Source: UBA8828 sp046315175 (GTDB lineage: Bacteria > Verrucomicrobiota > Verrucomicrobiia > Opitutales > UBA953). Taken from it: a stretch of DNA of 7,437 nucleotides. Below, piece by piece: positions 4,048 to 7,437 of the stretch. Each line of letters begins with the position of its first letter. Position 1 is the stretch's first letter. Below the pieces are notes generated by a model, which worked only from the letters and a program-made list of their open reading frames with translations, had not been told where the DNA came from and searched no databases. Position numbers and translations under genes: made by a program. The DNA is taken from the NCBI GenBank assembly GCA_046315175.1, contig JBKDBK010000058.1, forward strand, positions 1-7,437, written 5' to 3'.

Positions 4048-4072
4048 GGGGCGCAAGCCCCGCTTTTCTAGC
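4048..4072 (+). terminator. Terminator-like hairpin, copy 2
   Basis: GGGGC (4048-4052), GNRA loop GCAA, GCCCC (4057-4061), then GCTTTTCT. It differs from 3776-3800 at a single loop base (GAAA to GCAA), which keeps the GNRA form. It lies five bases after the stop of the gene at 3815. The genes to the right have no visible promoter, so termination must be partial or overcome. Confidence 0.65.
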
Positions 4073-4094
4073 CCCCGCCATACCGGCGAGGGCT
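4070..4094 (+). promoter_or_regulatory. Hairpin between terminator copy 2 and the next gene
   Basis: AGCCC (4070-4074), C, CGCC (4076-4079), loop ATACC, GGCG (4085-4088), A, GGGCT (4090-4094). This is nine base pairs interrupted by one C-A mismatch, sharing its first bases with the end of the terminator copy. It stands before the ATGGAG ribosome-binding site (4105-4110) of the gene at 4119. The layout (outer stem, C-A mismatch, inner stem) is the same as in the hairpin at 2533-2561. Confidence 0.4.
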
Positions 4095-4118
4095 TGGCAA
4101 GCACATGGAGCCTAACCA

Positions 4119-4694
4119 ATGACCAAAGCCAGGATTCCGGCTAACGCCGTGGCGTTCTATCTAAAAATAGACGCCGCACCCTCATCCCTGAGCCGCGCCA
4201 ACCTTTCCGGGGTGATCGGAAAGGAAACGCGCACCAGCCTAGAGCGTTCCCTCGAAAACTACAGGGAAAACCTAGGCGCGGCTTGGTATCAAGCGCCAAA
4301 CTACAAAGCGGTTTCTGATAGGTTTGACGAGATCAACGGCAAGGCCGACAGCTTCACCCTACGGGCCAGCGATGCGCTAGAATCAGCAGCATGGGCAGAG
4401 GCACGGCTAGAAGCCCTTGGCGTTCCGAAATCAGCTCGTGCAGGCGTCGAAGTGGTGCGGCAAAGCGGCGGACCTTCTGCGAGCGCCTACAAGCACGGTG
4501 CCATTGGGACCGCTTACACCCTACGGCGCACAAGTGCGGGGCACTATGACCTTGTTTATATCCGCCGTGTCACGGTTTACCAACGCCAGAAGGCGGTGCA
4601 GGCCCTGCGTGTGAGTGAAGCGGCGCGCGATGCGATATACAAGAAAGCAATGGAAGGGATAAGCCTTTTGAATTGGAGGGAATCTAACCAATGA
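4119..4694 (+). CDS. Protein of unknown function (191 residues), first gene of the right-hand operon
   Basis: GGAG at 4107-4110 lies eight bases before the ATG. The 191 residues form a basic N-terminal part (MTKARIPANAVAFYLKIDA), then long helices (TSLERSLENYRENLGAAWY, 39-57; ASDALESAAWAEARLEALGV, 83-102). A beta-rich part follows (AIGTAYTLRRTSAGHYDLVYIRRVTVY, about 128-154), then a helical end. No recognised domain, signal or membrane segment. It is the largest gene here apart from the terminase. An in-frame copy of the CGCACAAGTGCG repeat lies at 4527-4538, read in a different frame from the other coding copies. The last four bases overlap the next gene (ATGA), so translation is coupled. 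The role is unknown. Confidence 0.75.
   Translation: MTKARIPANAVAFYLKIDAAPSSLSRANLSGVIGKETRTSLERSLENYRENLGAAWYQAPNYKAVSDRFDEINGKADSFTLRASDALESAAWAEARLEALGVPKSARAGVEVVRQSGGPSASAYKHGAIGTAYTLRRTSAGHYDLVYIRRVTVYQRQKAVQALRVSEAARDAIYKKAMEGISLLNWRESNQ
4527..4538 (+). repeat. Inverted-repeat motif CGCAC-AA-GTGCG, copy 3
   Basis: An exact 12-base match to copies 2 and 4, inside the gene at 4119 and coding for RTSA rather than PHKC. The different reading frame argues that the shared sequence is not due to protein similarity. Confidence 0.45.
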
Positions 4695-4876
4695 CCGAGA
4701 AGCAACGCATCGCAGCCTTGCGGGCGGCACTCTCCAAAACTATCACGGCCTGGGGCGCGGCAGCTTGGCGTGACGCTGGCCCCGATTCCTGTGGCCGACT
4801 CCGGGATATTAACTCCACAGCAATGCGCGCCCTACGGGACGACGACCATGCAGAAATCGCAGGGGGTGAACAATGA
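4691..4876 (+). CDS. Small helical protein of unknown function (61 residues)
   Basis: The ATG overlaps the preceding TGA by four bases, and GGAGGGAAT (4676-4684) within the previous gene supplies the ribosome-binding site. The product is helical and alanine-rich: KQRIAALRAALSKTITAWGA (4-23), then a linker, then CGRLRDINSTAMRALRDDDH (34-53). The acidic tail EIAGGEQ reads across the AGGGGGTGA that serves the next gene. No membrane segment or motif is visible. It is acceptable as a gene because of the two ATGA junctions and good coding composition, but the function is unknown. Confidence 0.65.
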   Translation: MTEKQRIAALRAALSKTITAWGAAAWRDAGPDSCGRLRDINSTAMRALRDDDHAEIAGGEQ

Positions 4877-5121
4877 CCGAAGCAAACCAAGCCGCGCAAG
4901 GTTGCGCGGGTGCGTCCGCCTATGCCCTAGCCTATGGCTACTCAGTGACAGGTGGAACCCGGAAAACCTTTCCCCAAGGCAAGCTTGAGCAGGAGCGCCG
5001 AAACAAAGACGGGCGCGTTACATACGTTCGCTATACTTACCCGGACGGCTCAAGCCTAGTTTTCACTTATCGCAAAAACGGATACGCGAATCTTGAAGTT
5101 ATCCACCCCGGTCATGATTAA
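4873..5121 (+). CDS. Small protein with a beta-rich C-terminal half (82 residues)
   Basis: This gene starts in an ATGA overlap with the previous one, behind AGGGGGTG (4861-4868). The N-terminal 25 residues are alanine- and glycine-rich (QAAQGCAGASAYALAYGYS), followed by a basic linker with KTFPQGKLEQERRNKDG. Three clear beta strands come next (RVTYVRYTYPDGSSLVFTYR, 48-67, and YANLEVIH). Such a strand-turn-strand layout is common in small phage proteins, but no family was recognised. Its last eight bases overlap the start of the 41-codon gene at 5114. A frame over 4770-4988 covering the same bases is a shadow. Confidence 0.7.
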   Translation: MTEANQAAQGCAGASAYALAYGYSVTGGTRKTFPQGKLEQERRNKDGRVTYVRYTYPDGSSLVFTYRKNGYANLEVIHPGHD

Positions 5122-5239
5122 AGAAATCAACGGCTGGTTTTATATCGTCAACCTGGGAGCCTTTCATGGCTTCCCGTTTCCAACCCGCGCCGATGCTGAG
5201 GAGGCATTGATGGCGTTAACAAAGGAGCCTGACCAGTGA
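5114..5239 (+). CDS. Very small protein of unknown function (41 residues)
   Basis: This 41-codon frame fills the gap between two stronger genes, overlapping the first by 8 bases and the second by 4 (GTGA). The peptide MIKEINGWFYIVNLGAFHGF is a strand-turn-strand, and PFPTRADAEEAL leads into a helix. This pattern (a short sheet, F-P-T-R, then D-A-E-x-A) is known from many short phage proteins of unknown role. No strong AGGAGG precedes the ATG, and translation may be coupled to the gene upstream. The last ten codons (EALMALTKEP plus D) are nearly identical in DNA to codons of the next gene: 5200-5229 matches 5340-5369 with one difference. Confidence 0.6.
   Translation: MIKEINGWFYIVNLGAFHGFPFPTRADAEEALMALTKEPDQ
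5200..5229 (+). repeat. Direct repeat over a gene end and ribosome-binding site, copy 1
   Basis: Thirty bases here match 5340-5369 with one change (T5216/C5356), exactly 140 bases apart. Both copies are read in the same codon phase (EALMALTKEP) and both carry the AAAGGAGCC ribosome-binding site of the next frame. Confidence 0.6.
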
Positions 5240-5418
5240 CCGATTACGAAGCCTTGAAGCTGCTTGGACACTCGCCAGCTAAAGCAAAGGAAATCATCCT
5301 TGACGCCAAGCGAGGCGATGAGTTTTCGCGGCGATATTTGGAGGCATTGATGGCGCTAACAAAGGAGCCGCACAAGTGCGTAATTCGTCCGACCAACCAA
5401 AAGGAGCCTAACCCATGA
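5236..5418 (+). CDS. Small helical protein of unknown function (60 residues)
   Basis: A GTG start in a GTGA overlap, six bases behind AAAGGAGCC (5221-5229), gives 60 residues. The product is helical: DYEALKLLGHSPAKAKEIIL (3-22), DAKRGDEFSRRYLEALMALT (23-42), then KEPHKCVIRP and a short tail. The tail reads through the ribosome-binding sites of the following reading frames and may therefore be unconstrained. Its segment EALMALTKEP is shared at DNA level with the preceding gene. The spacing of H45 and C47 resembles half a zinc site, but there is no partner C-x-x-C. An 11-codon GTG frame (5376-5411) lies wholly inside its 3' part. Function unknown. Confidence 0.65.
   Translation: MTDYEALKLLGHSPAKAKEIILDAKRGDEFSRRYLEALMALTKEPHKCVIRPTNQKEPNP
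5340..5369 (+). repeat. Direct repeat over a gene end and ribosome-binding site, copy 2
   Basis: The second copy of the 30-base repeat at 5200-5229. Here it leads directly into the CGCACAAGTGCG motif at 5369-5380. Confidence 0.6.
5369..5380 (+). repeat. Inverted-repeat motif CGCAC-AA-GTGCG, copy 4
   Basis: An exact 12-base copy inside the gene at 5236, coding for PHKC. The GTG of its right arm is well placed behind AAAGGAG (5361-5367) and opens an 11-codon frame. The surrounding bases 5362-5390 resemble 5610-5638. Confidence 0.5.
5376..5411 (+). pseudogene. Possible decayed gene start, 11 codons
   Basis: A GTG with an excellent AAAGGAG eight bases upstream opens a frame of only 11 codons (MRNSSDQPKGA). 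Its flanks match the start region of the gene at 5624: both have GGAGCCGCA, AA, a start codon, CGT, four bases and CGTCCG. This suggests a truncated or recombined copy of such a start rather than a functional peptide. It may also be a chance feature of a repeated junction. Confidence 0.3.
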
Positions 5419-5633
5419 CCATCTACCTAGTTATAGACTACGGGCAGTATGAAGGGATGGACGTAAAGGAATATGTCCGTGCCATTGATGCCCTTCGGGA
5501 ACTAAACCAACGAGAGAGGCATAGTTCTAACCCCGTTACCCAAATCATCCATGGCCAGCAGCTAACTAAGGACGAACTTCGGCACCTAGTTAAAGCCGAG
5601 GCCAAGAAAAAGGAGCCGCATAAATGCGTGTAA
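5415..5633 (+). CDS. Small protein of unknown function (72 residues)
   Basis: An ATGA overlap with the preceding stop and AAAAGGAGCC (5399-5408) give a firm start. The protein begins with a strand (MTIYLVIDYGQYEG) followed by helices (MDVKEYVRAIDALRELNQRE, 15-34, then LTKDELRHLVKAEAKKKEP). It may be a compact alpha/beta fold. There is no signal peptide or catalytic pattern. The last codons, KKKEPHKCV, again read through the ribosome-binding site and inverted repeat of the next gene, as in the gene at 5236. The shared C-terminus is therefore probably a by-product of a repeated junction rather than of shared function. It overlaps the next gene by ten bases. Confidence 0.7.
   Translation: MTIYLVIDYGQYEGMDVKEYVRAIDALRELNQRERHSSNPVTQIIHGQQLTKDELRHLVKAEAKKKEPHKCV
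5617..5628 (+). repeat. Inverted-repeat motif, copy 5 (CGCAT-AA-ATGCG)
   Basis: A variant copy in which one base in each arm has changed (C to T, G to A), so the arms still pair perfectly. The ATG of the right arm is the start codon of the gene at 5624. Confidence 0.5.
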
Positions 5634-5785
5634 CGTCCGGGGCCGCTTTCGCAGCCTATCAAATCCTAAAGGAATATCTAACCTCTGGCGGTCACTTGCC
5701 AGGGGTGGATGATGATGACGTAGCAGAGTTTATAGAAGCCCTGCTTAAATCCAAAACCATTGACATAGGAGAAGATGAAGAATGA
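5624..5785 (+). CDS. Very small acidic protein (53 residues)
   Basis: A 53-codon gene. AAAAAGGAG (5606-5614) lies nine bases before the ATG, which is part of an inverted repeat. It overlaps the previous gene by 10 bases and the next by 4 (ATGA). The peptide has a helical first part (GAAFAAYQILKEYLTSGG), then an acidic second part: GVDDDDVAEFIEALLKSKTI followed by DIGEDEE. The strong negative charge recalls small phage proteins that mimic nucleic acid or bind host basic proteins, but this is only an analogy from charge. No family was recognised. Confidence 0.65.
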   Translation: MRVTSGAAFAAYQILKEYLTSGGHLPGVDDDDVAEFIEALLKSKTIDIGEDEE

Positions 5786-6027
5786 CCAAGGAAGAAGAAG
5801 CGGAAAAGAATCAGAAGTGGTGGGAAGGTATCACGCCCCCAGGCTACACCCTGCAAGGCTTCACCTACAACTACCGCGCATCCTTTGTCCGTAAGGACGG
5901 ACAAGGCCCAACTCTGGAGGTTCTGGAGGATATGGCATGGTATATCTATGATCTTTTGGAAGAAAACGAAAGGTTGAAGCGACAAATTGAAAACTACAAA
6001 CAAGCTATGAAAGGCCAATCAACGTGA
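5782..6027 (+). CDS. Small protein with a C-terminal coiled coil (81 residues)
   Basis: It starts in an ATGA overlap with AGGAG at 5767-5771, rather far upstream, so coupling to the preceding gene matters. The start is highly charged (MTKEEEAEKNQKWWEGI). An aromatic middle part follows (PPGYTLQGFTYNYRASFVRKDG, 19-40, cut by prolines and glycines). Then comes a long helix from about 44 to 78 containing LEVLEDMAWYIYDLLEENER and LKRQIENYKQAM, with heptad-like leucines and isoleucines suited to a coiled coil. Dimerisation is therefore likely. A perfect 8-bp hairpin (5885-5904) lies within the coding sequence. The function is unknown. Confidence 0.7.
   Translation: MTKEEEAEKNQKWWEGITPPGYTLQGFTYNYRASFVRKDGQGPTLEVLEDMAWYIYDLLEENERLKRQIENYKQAMKGQST
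5885..5904 (+). repeat. Perfect 8-bp inverted repeat inside a gene
   Basis: TTGTCCGT (5885-5892), loop AAGG, ACGGACAA (5897-5904), extendable by a G-T and a C-G pair to ten pairs (5883-5906). It codes for VRKDGQ in the gene at 5782. Whether it is an RNA structure, an operator or chance is open. Confidence 0.35.
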
Positions 6028-6239
6028 CCAAACGTGAAACAGCCCTCGCACTGTTGCGAACAGGCGCCACCTTAGAAGCTATTGTCCAAGTCACCGGATG
6101 GACTAAAGGCACGGCAAACAACTGGCTTTCAATGATCCGGCGCAAGCATGGGCTTAAAGCGCAACAGCATCGGTGCTTCGGGGTGGCGGGCGCCAAGGGT
6201 TCATTCACGATTTACACGCTGAAAGGAGAGAAGGAATGA
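6024..6239 (+). CDS. Small helix-turn-helix protein, possible regulator
   Basis: A GTG start in a GTGA overlap, with only AAAGG (6010-6014) upstream, gives 71 residues. Residues 2-43 read TKRETALALLRTG, ATLEAIVQVTGWTKGTANNW, LSMIRRKHGL. This is a helix, a second helix with the turn T-G-W-T and a recognition-like helix, as in small helix-turn-helix domains. It resembles the DUF3489 type, in which a similar L-L-x-x...G-A-T-x-x-x-x-x-x-x-T-G-W pattern precedes a short basic helix. The remaining part (FGVAGAKGSFTIYTLKG) could be a beta wing. The protein may bind DNA and regulate this operon or host genes. It is the only apparent transcription-factor-like gene in the array. The final codons (KGEKE) overlap the next ribosome-binding site. 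Confidence 0.65.
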   Translation: MTKRETALALLRTGATLEAIVQVTGWTKGTANNWLSMIRRKHGLKAQQHRCFGVAGAKGSFTIYTLKGEKE

Positions 6240-6472
6240 GCGAGCCAAAAGACCAAGCCTATAACAACCGGCTTGATGGACAGGCATCCGAACTTGCCGC
6301 TGAACTTGCCGGTAAAAACACCCATTACATCTATCAGTATTGGGTTGTCGATAACGAAGACCCATCCATTGTTATTTCTGGCCCCTACAACTCGCGTGAT
6401 GAAAGGGGATACAACCCATATTGGCGTGTAGTCAAAACTAAACACAAGGTCTTAGGACTCTATGAAGATTAA
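6236..6472 (+). CDS. Small protein of unknown function (78 residues)
   Basis: The ATG at 6236 overlaps the previous TGA and has AAAGGAGAGAAGG (6222-6234) before it; an upstream in-frame start at 6173 lies inside the preceding gene and is rejected. The N-terminal 25 residues are polar and helical (NNRLDGQASELAAELAGK). A beta-rich domain follows: HYIYQYWVVDNEDPSIVISG (29-48), PYNSRDERGYNPYWRVV (49-65), KTKHKVLGLYED. The aromatic-rich sheet suggests a compact fold, but no family is recognised. No signal or membrane part. The next gene starts 25 bases further on, and the gap holds another strong ribosome-binding site. Confidence 0.7.
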   Translation: MSEPKDQAYNNRLDGQASELAAELAGKNTHYIYQYWVVDNEDPSIVISGPYNSRDERGYNPYWRVVKTKHKVLGLYED

Positions 6473-6497
6473 GGCCGCAACAGAAAGGAGAAAAGGA

Positions 6498-6698
6498 ATG
6501 ACTGATCACGATGACGACTTAGACGGGGTTCTATTCCGCTTTTGGATTAGGGCAGCGTCCTATCCCGGAGGCTGGCCGTCGGCACTGACGGCGGCGCTGC
6601 TCCCATGTCATACGCCAGCCGAATATCGCGCGGCGCTGATGAAATTGGCCCAGGAGAAGGGTGTCAATTTACCTATGCAGAAGGGAGAAAAGGAATGA
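6498..6698 (+). CDS. Small protein of unknown function (66 residues)
   Basis: AAAGGAG (6484-6490) followed by AAAAGG places the start at the ATG of 6498 (66 residues). An in-frame ATG at 6462 would add 12 residues and overlap the previous gene, but its codons contain that ribosome-binding site, so it is less likely. The N-terminus is acidic (MTDHDDDLDG), then LFRFWIRAASYPGGWPSALTA (12-32 in two helices). HTPAEYRAALMKLAQEKGVN follows. It ends QKGEKE, again reading through the next ribosome-binding site. No motif or membrane segment is clear; the hydrophobic part is too interrupted. Function unknown. Confidence 0.65.
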   Translation: MTDHDDDLDGVLFRFWIRAASYPGGWPSALTAALLPCHTPAEYRAALMKLAQEKGVNLPMQKGEKE

Positions 6699-7003
6699 CC
6701 TTTAGAATCACCCCCCGCATTGGCGATGAATCACAGAACATCGGAAGGGGATTCCAGACCACCTTCGCTAACGGCTGGACCGCTTCAGTCCAATGGGGTT
6801 ACGGCATGTATTGCAGCACGGACAACGAAGAAATGCCGCGCGAAAGCAAGGATGCGGAGATTGCGGCAATAAACCCAAGCGGAGATTTGGTGGAGATTGA
6901 CCCTAAAGACGGCGATAGGGTGAAAGGCTGGCAATCGCCCGATGAAGTCCTGCAATTCCTTAATTGGGTAGCATCACAACCAAAGGAGCAAACCAATGAC
7001 TGA
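6695..7003 (+). CDS. Conserved-looking phage protein of unknown function (102 residues)
   Basis: The start at 6695 is an ATGA overlap behind AAGGGAGAAAAGG (6681-6693); the longer in-frame start at 6605 lies inside the previous gene and is rejected. The protein has FQTTFANGWTASVQWGYGMYC (20-40, in two strands), then AEIAAINPSGDLVEIDP (54-70) and GWQSPDEVLQFLNWVA (78-93). From memory this order (F-x-N-G-W-T-x-S-V-Q-x-G...Y-C, A-E-I-A, G-W-Q-S-P-x-E-V-L-x-F) recurs in short proteins of many tailed phages with no assigned function. The length of about 100 residues is also typical. It probably folds as a small alpha/beta domain in the cytoplasm. Eight bases of overlap join it to the next gene. Confidence 0.75.
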   Translation: MTFRITPRIGDESQNIGRGFQTTFANGWTASVQWGYGMYCSTDNEEMPRESKDAEIAAINPSGDLVEIDPKDGDRVKGWQSPDEVLQFLNWVASQPKEQTND

Positions 7004-7409
7004 CATTCAAGCAATGCTCAATGTTATGAGCGAGATGGCGGAAGAAACGCGATCCAAGTATCATCTGACGCTGGGGCAGCTCATCAAGCGCCTAGAAAAG
7101 ATGCCAAAAAATCGCAGACTGCTTACATCCGATGGGCGTGGTATCGAGGGGCTGGGTAGTTACAGGGGTTATTACTCCGATCTTGCTTTGCATCCGGTAG
7201 ATGGCCCCGTGTGGACGGCAGCGCAGTTGCACCGCGCTTGCAGCGGAGTGCTGGGCGCCGACCTTACCGGATACAAGGGCGGCGAGTTTCTTATGAAAAA
7301 AAACACGCCGCTTTGGCTGGCTTCCTATGGTTGCTTGGGTCCGGCCATCATGGACTTAACGCCAGACGGCATATTGGTAACGAGCAACCTTGACAAACAG
7401 GAGGACTAA
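6996..7409 (+). CDS. Conserved phage protein of unknown function (137 residues)
   Basis: AAAGGAG (6981-6987), eight bases before the ATG, gives a firm start. The protein has an N-terminal helix (MLNVMSEMAEETRSKY), then four marked segments: LTLGQLIKRLEKMP (24-37), SYRGYYSDLAL (55-65), GYKGGEFLM (92-100) and TPLWLASYGCLGPAIM (104-119). From memory this order (L-T-L-G-x-L-I...S-Y-R-G-x-Y-x-D-L-A-L...G-Y-K-G-G-x-F...T-P-L-W-x-A-x-Y-G) marks a family of phage and prophage proteins of about 120-150 residues, with no known activity. No signal or membrane segment; likely cytoplasmic. The polar residues of the S-Y-R-G-Y-Y-S-D-L segment could form a binding or catalytic surface, but that is speculative. 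The gene ends five bases after an AGGAGG for the next gene. Confidence 0.8.
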   Translation: MTDIQAMLNVMSEMAEETRSKYHLTLGQLIKRLEKMPKNRRLLTSDGRGIEGLGSYRGYYSDLALHPVDGPVWTAAQLHRACSGVLGADLTGYKGGEFLMKKNTPLWLASYGCLGPAIMDLTPDGILVTSNLDKQED

Positions 7410-7413
7410 ACCA

Positions 7414-7437
7414 ATGACTGACCTTCTAACCCGCATC
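7414..7437 (+). CDS. Start of a gene cut by the right edge
   Basis: Only eight codons (MTDLLTRI) are visible. The start is strongly supported by AGGAGG (7399-7404), nine bases before the ATG, and by a context (ACCAATGACTGAC) almost identical to the start of the preceding gene (6992-7004). The array therefore continues to the right. Nothing can be said of the product. Confidence 0.65.

Noticed and set aside
3801..4122. Five-codon frames MEKHK (3801-3818) and MEPNQ (4105-4122) ending over the next start codon
   Set aside because: The ATGGA of each probably just supplies the GGA of a ribosome-binding site. The parallel layout is curious but too short to call coding.
1..7437. tRNA, rRNA, CRISPR array, insertion sequence, integrase or retron-like element
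   Set aside because: No cloverleaf, regular spacer-repeat array, terminal inverted repeats with a transposase, recombinase motif or reverse-transcriptase motif was found on either strand.

Overview
The window looks like an early or accessory region of a tailed bacteriophage or prophage. One leftward gene is recognisable as a phage terminase small subunit. To its right runs a long rightward array of about 23 very small genes, packed end to end with strong AAGGAG-type ribosome-binding sites and frequent ATGA or GTGA stop/start overlaps. Several products resemble short conserved phage proteins of unknown function that I know from phages of Alphaproteobacteria and other high-GC hosts. The good TTGACA box, the Shine-Dalgarno sites and the codon use fit a proteobacterial host. 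Alphaproteobacteria is a guess from those resemblances, made without a database search.

Layout. 1-60: start of a leftward membrane-protein gene that runs off the left edge. 61-549: a gene-free, partly AT-rich stretch with a hairpin that could cover that gene's ribosome-binding site, G-tracts, a 10-bp palindrome, a C-rich/G-rich block and six GAAC repeats at 11-14 bp spacing. These lie just downstream of the terminase gene and could be a packaging (cos/pac) or other protein-binding site. 550-1167: terminase small subunit, leftward. 1168-1302: divergent intergenic region with a good rightward sigma70-type promoter (TTGACA at 1238). 1303-2504: five small genes, with a strongly structured 106-nt leader before the third. 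2505-2618: a cluster of hairpins and a possible 7-codon leader peptide. 2619-3775: a 42-residue candidate zinc-ribbon protein, a 182-residue conserved phage protein and two more small genes. 3776-4118: one gene (3815-4042) bracketed by two nearly identical terminator-like hairpins. 4119-7437: a tight run of 14 genes, most overlapping or a few bases apart, ending in a gene cut by the right edge.

How the genes work together cannot be deduced from homology, because almost none has a known role. The architecture suggests one rightward transcript from about 1270, interrupted by terminator-like hairpins at 3776 and 4048 and by structured leaders. This fits an early phage operon controlled by attenuation or antitermination, coding for small host-interaction or accessory proteins. 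One product (6024-6239) has a helix-turn-helix-like segment and one (2619-2747) a zinc-ribbon pattern; these are the only hints of nucleic-acid binding besides the terminase.

The most interesting structure is at the nucleic-acid level. A short inverted repeat (CGCAC-AA-GTGCG) recurs five times with its arms always able to pair. An element recurs after the stop codons of two successive genes and in part at two later junctions. The gene 3' end plus ribosome-binding site is also duplicated at several junctions. No tRNA, rRNA, CRISPR array, insertion sequence, integrase or known defence system was seen.
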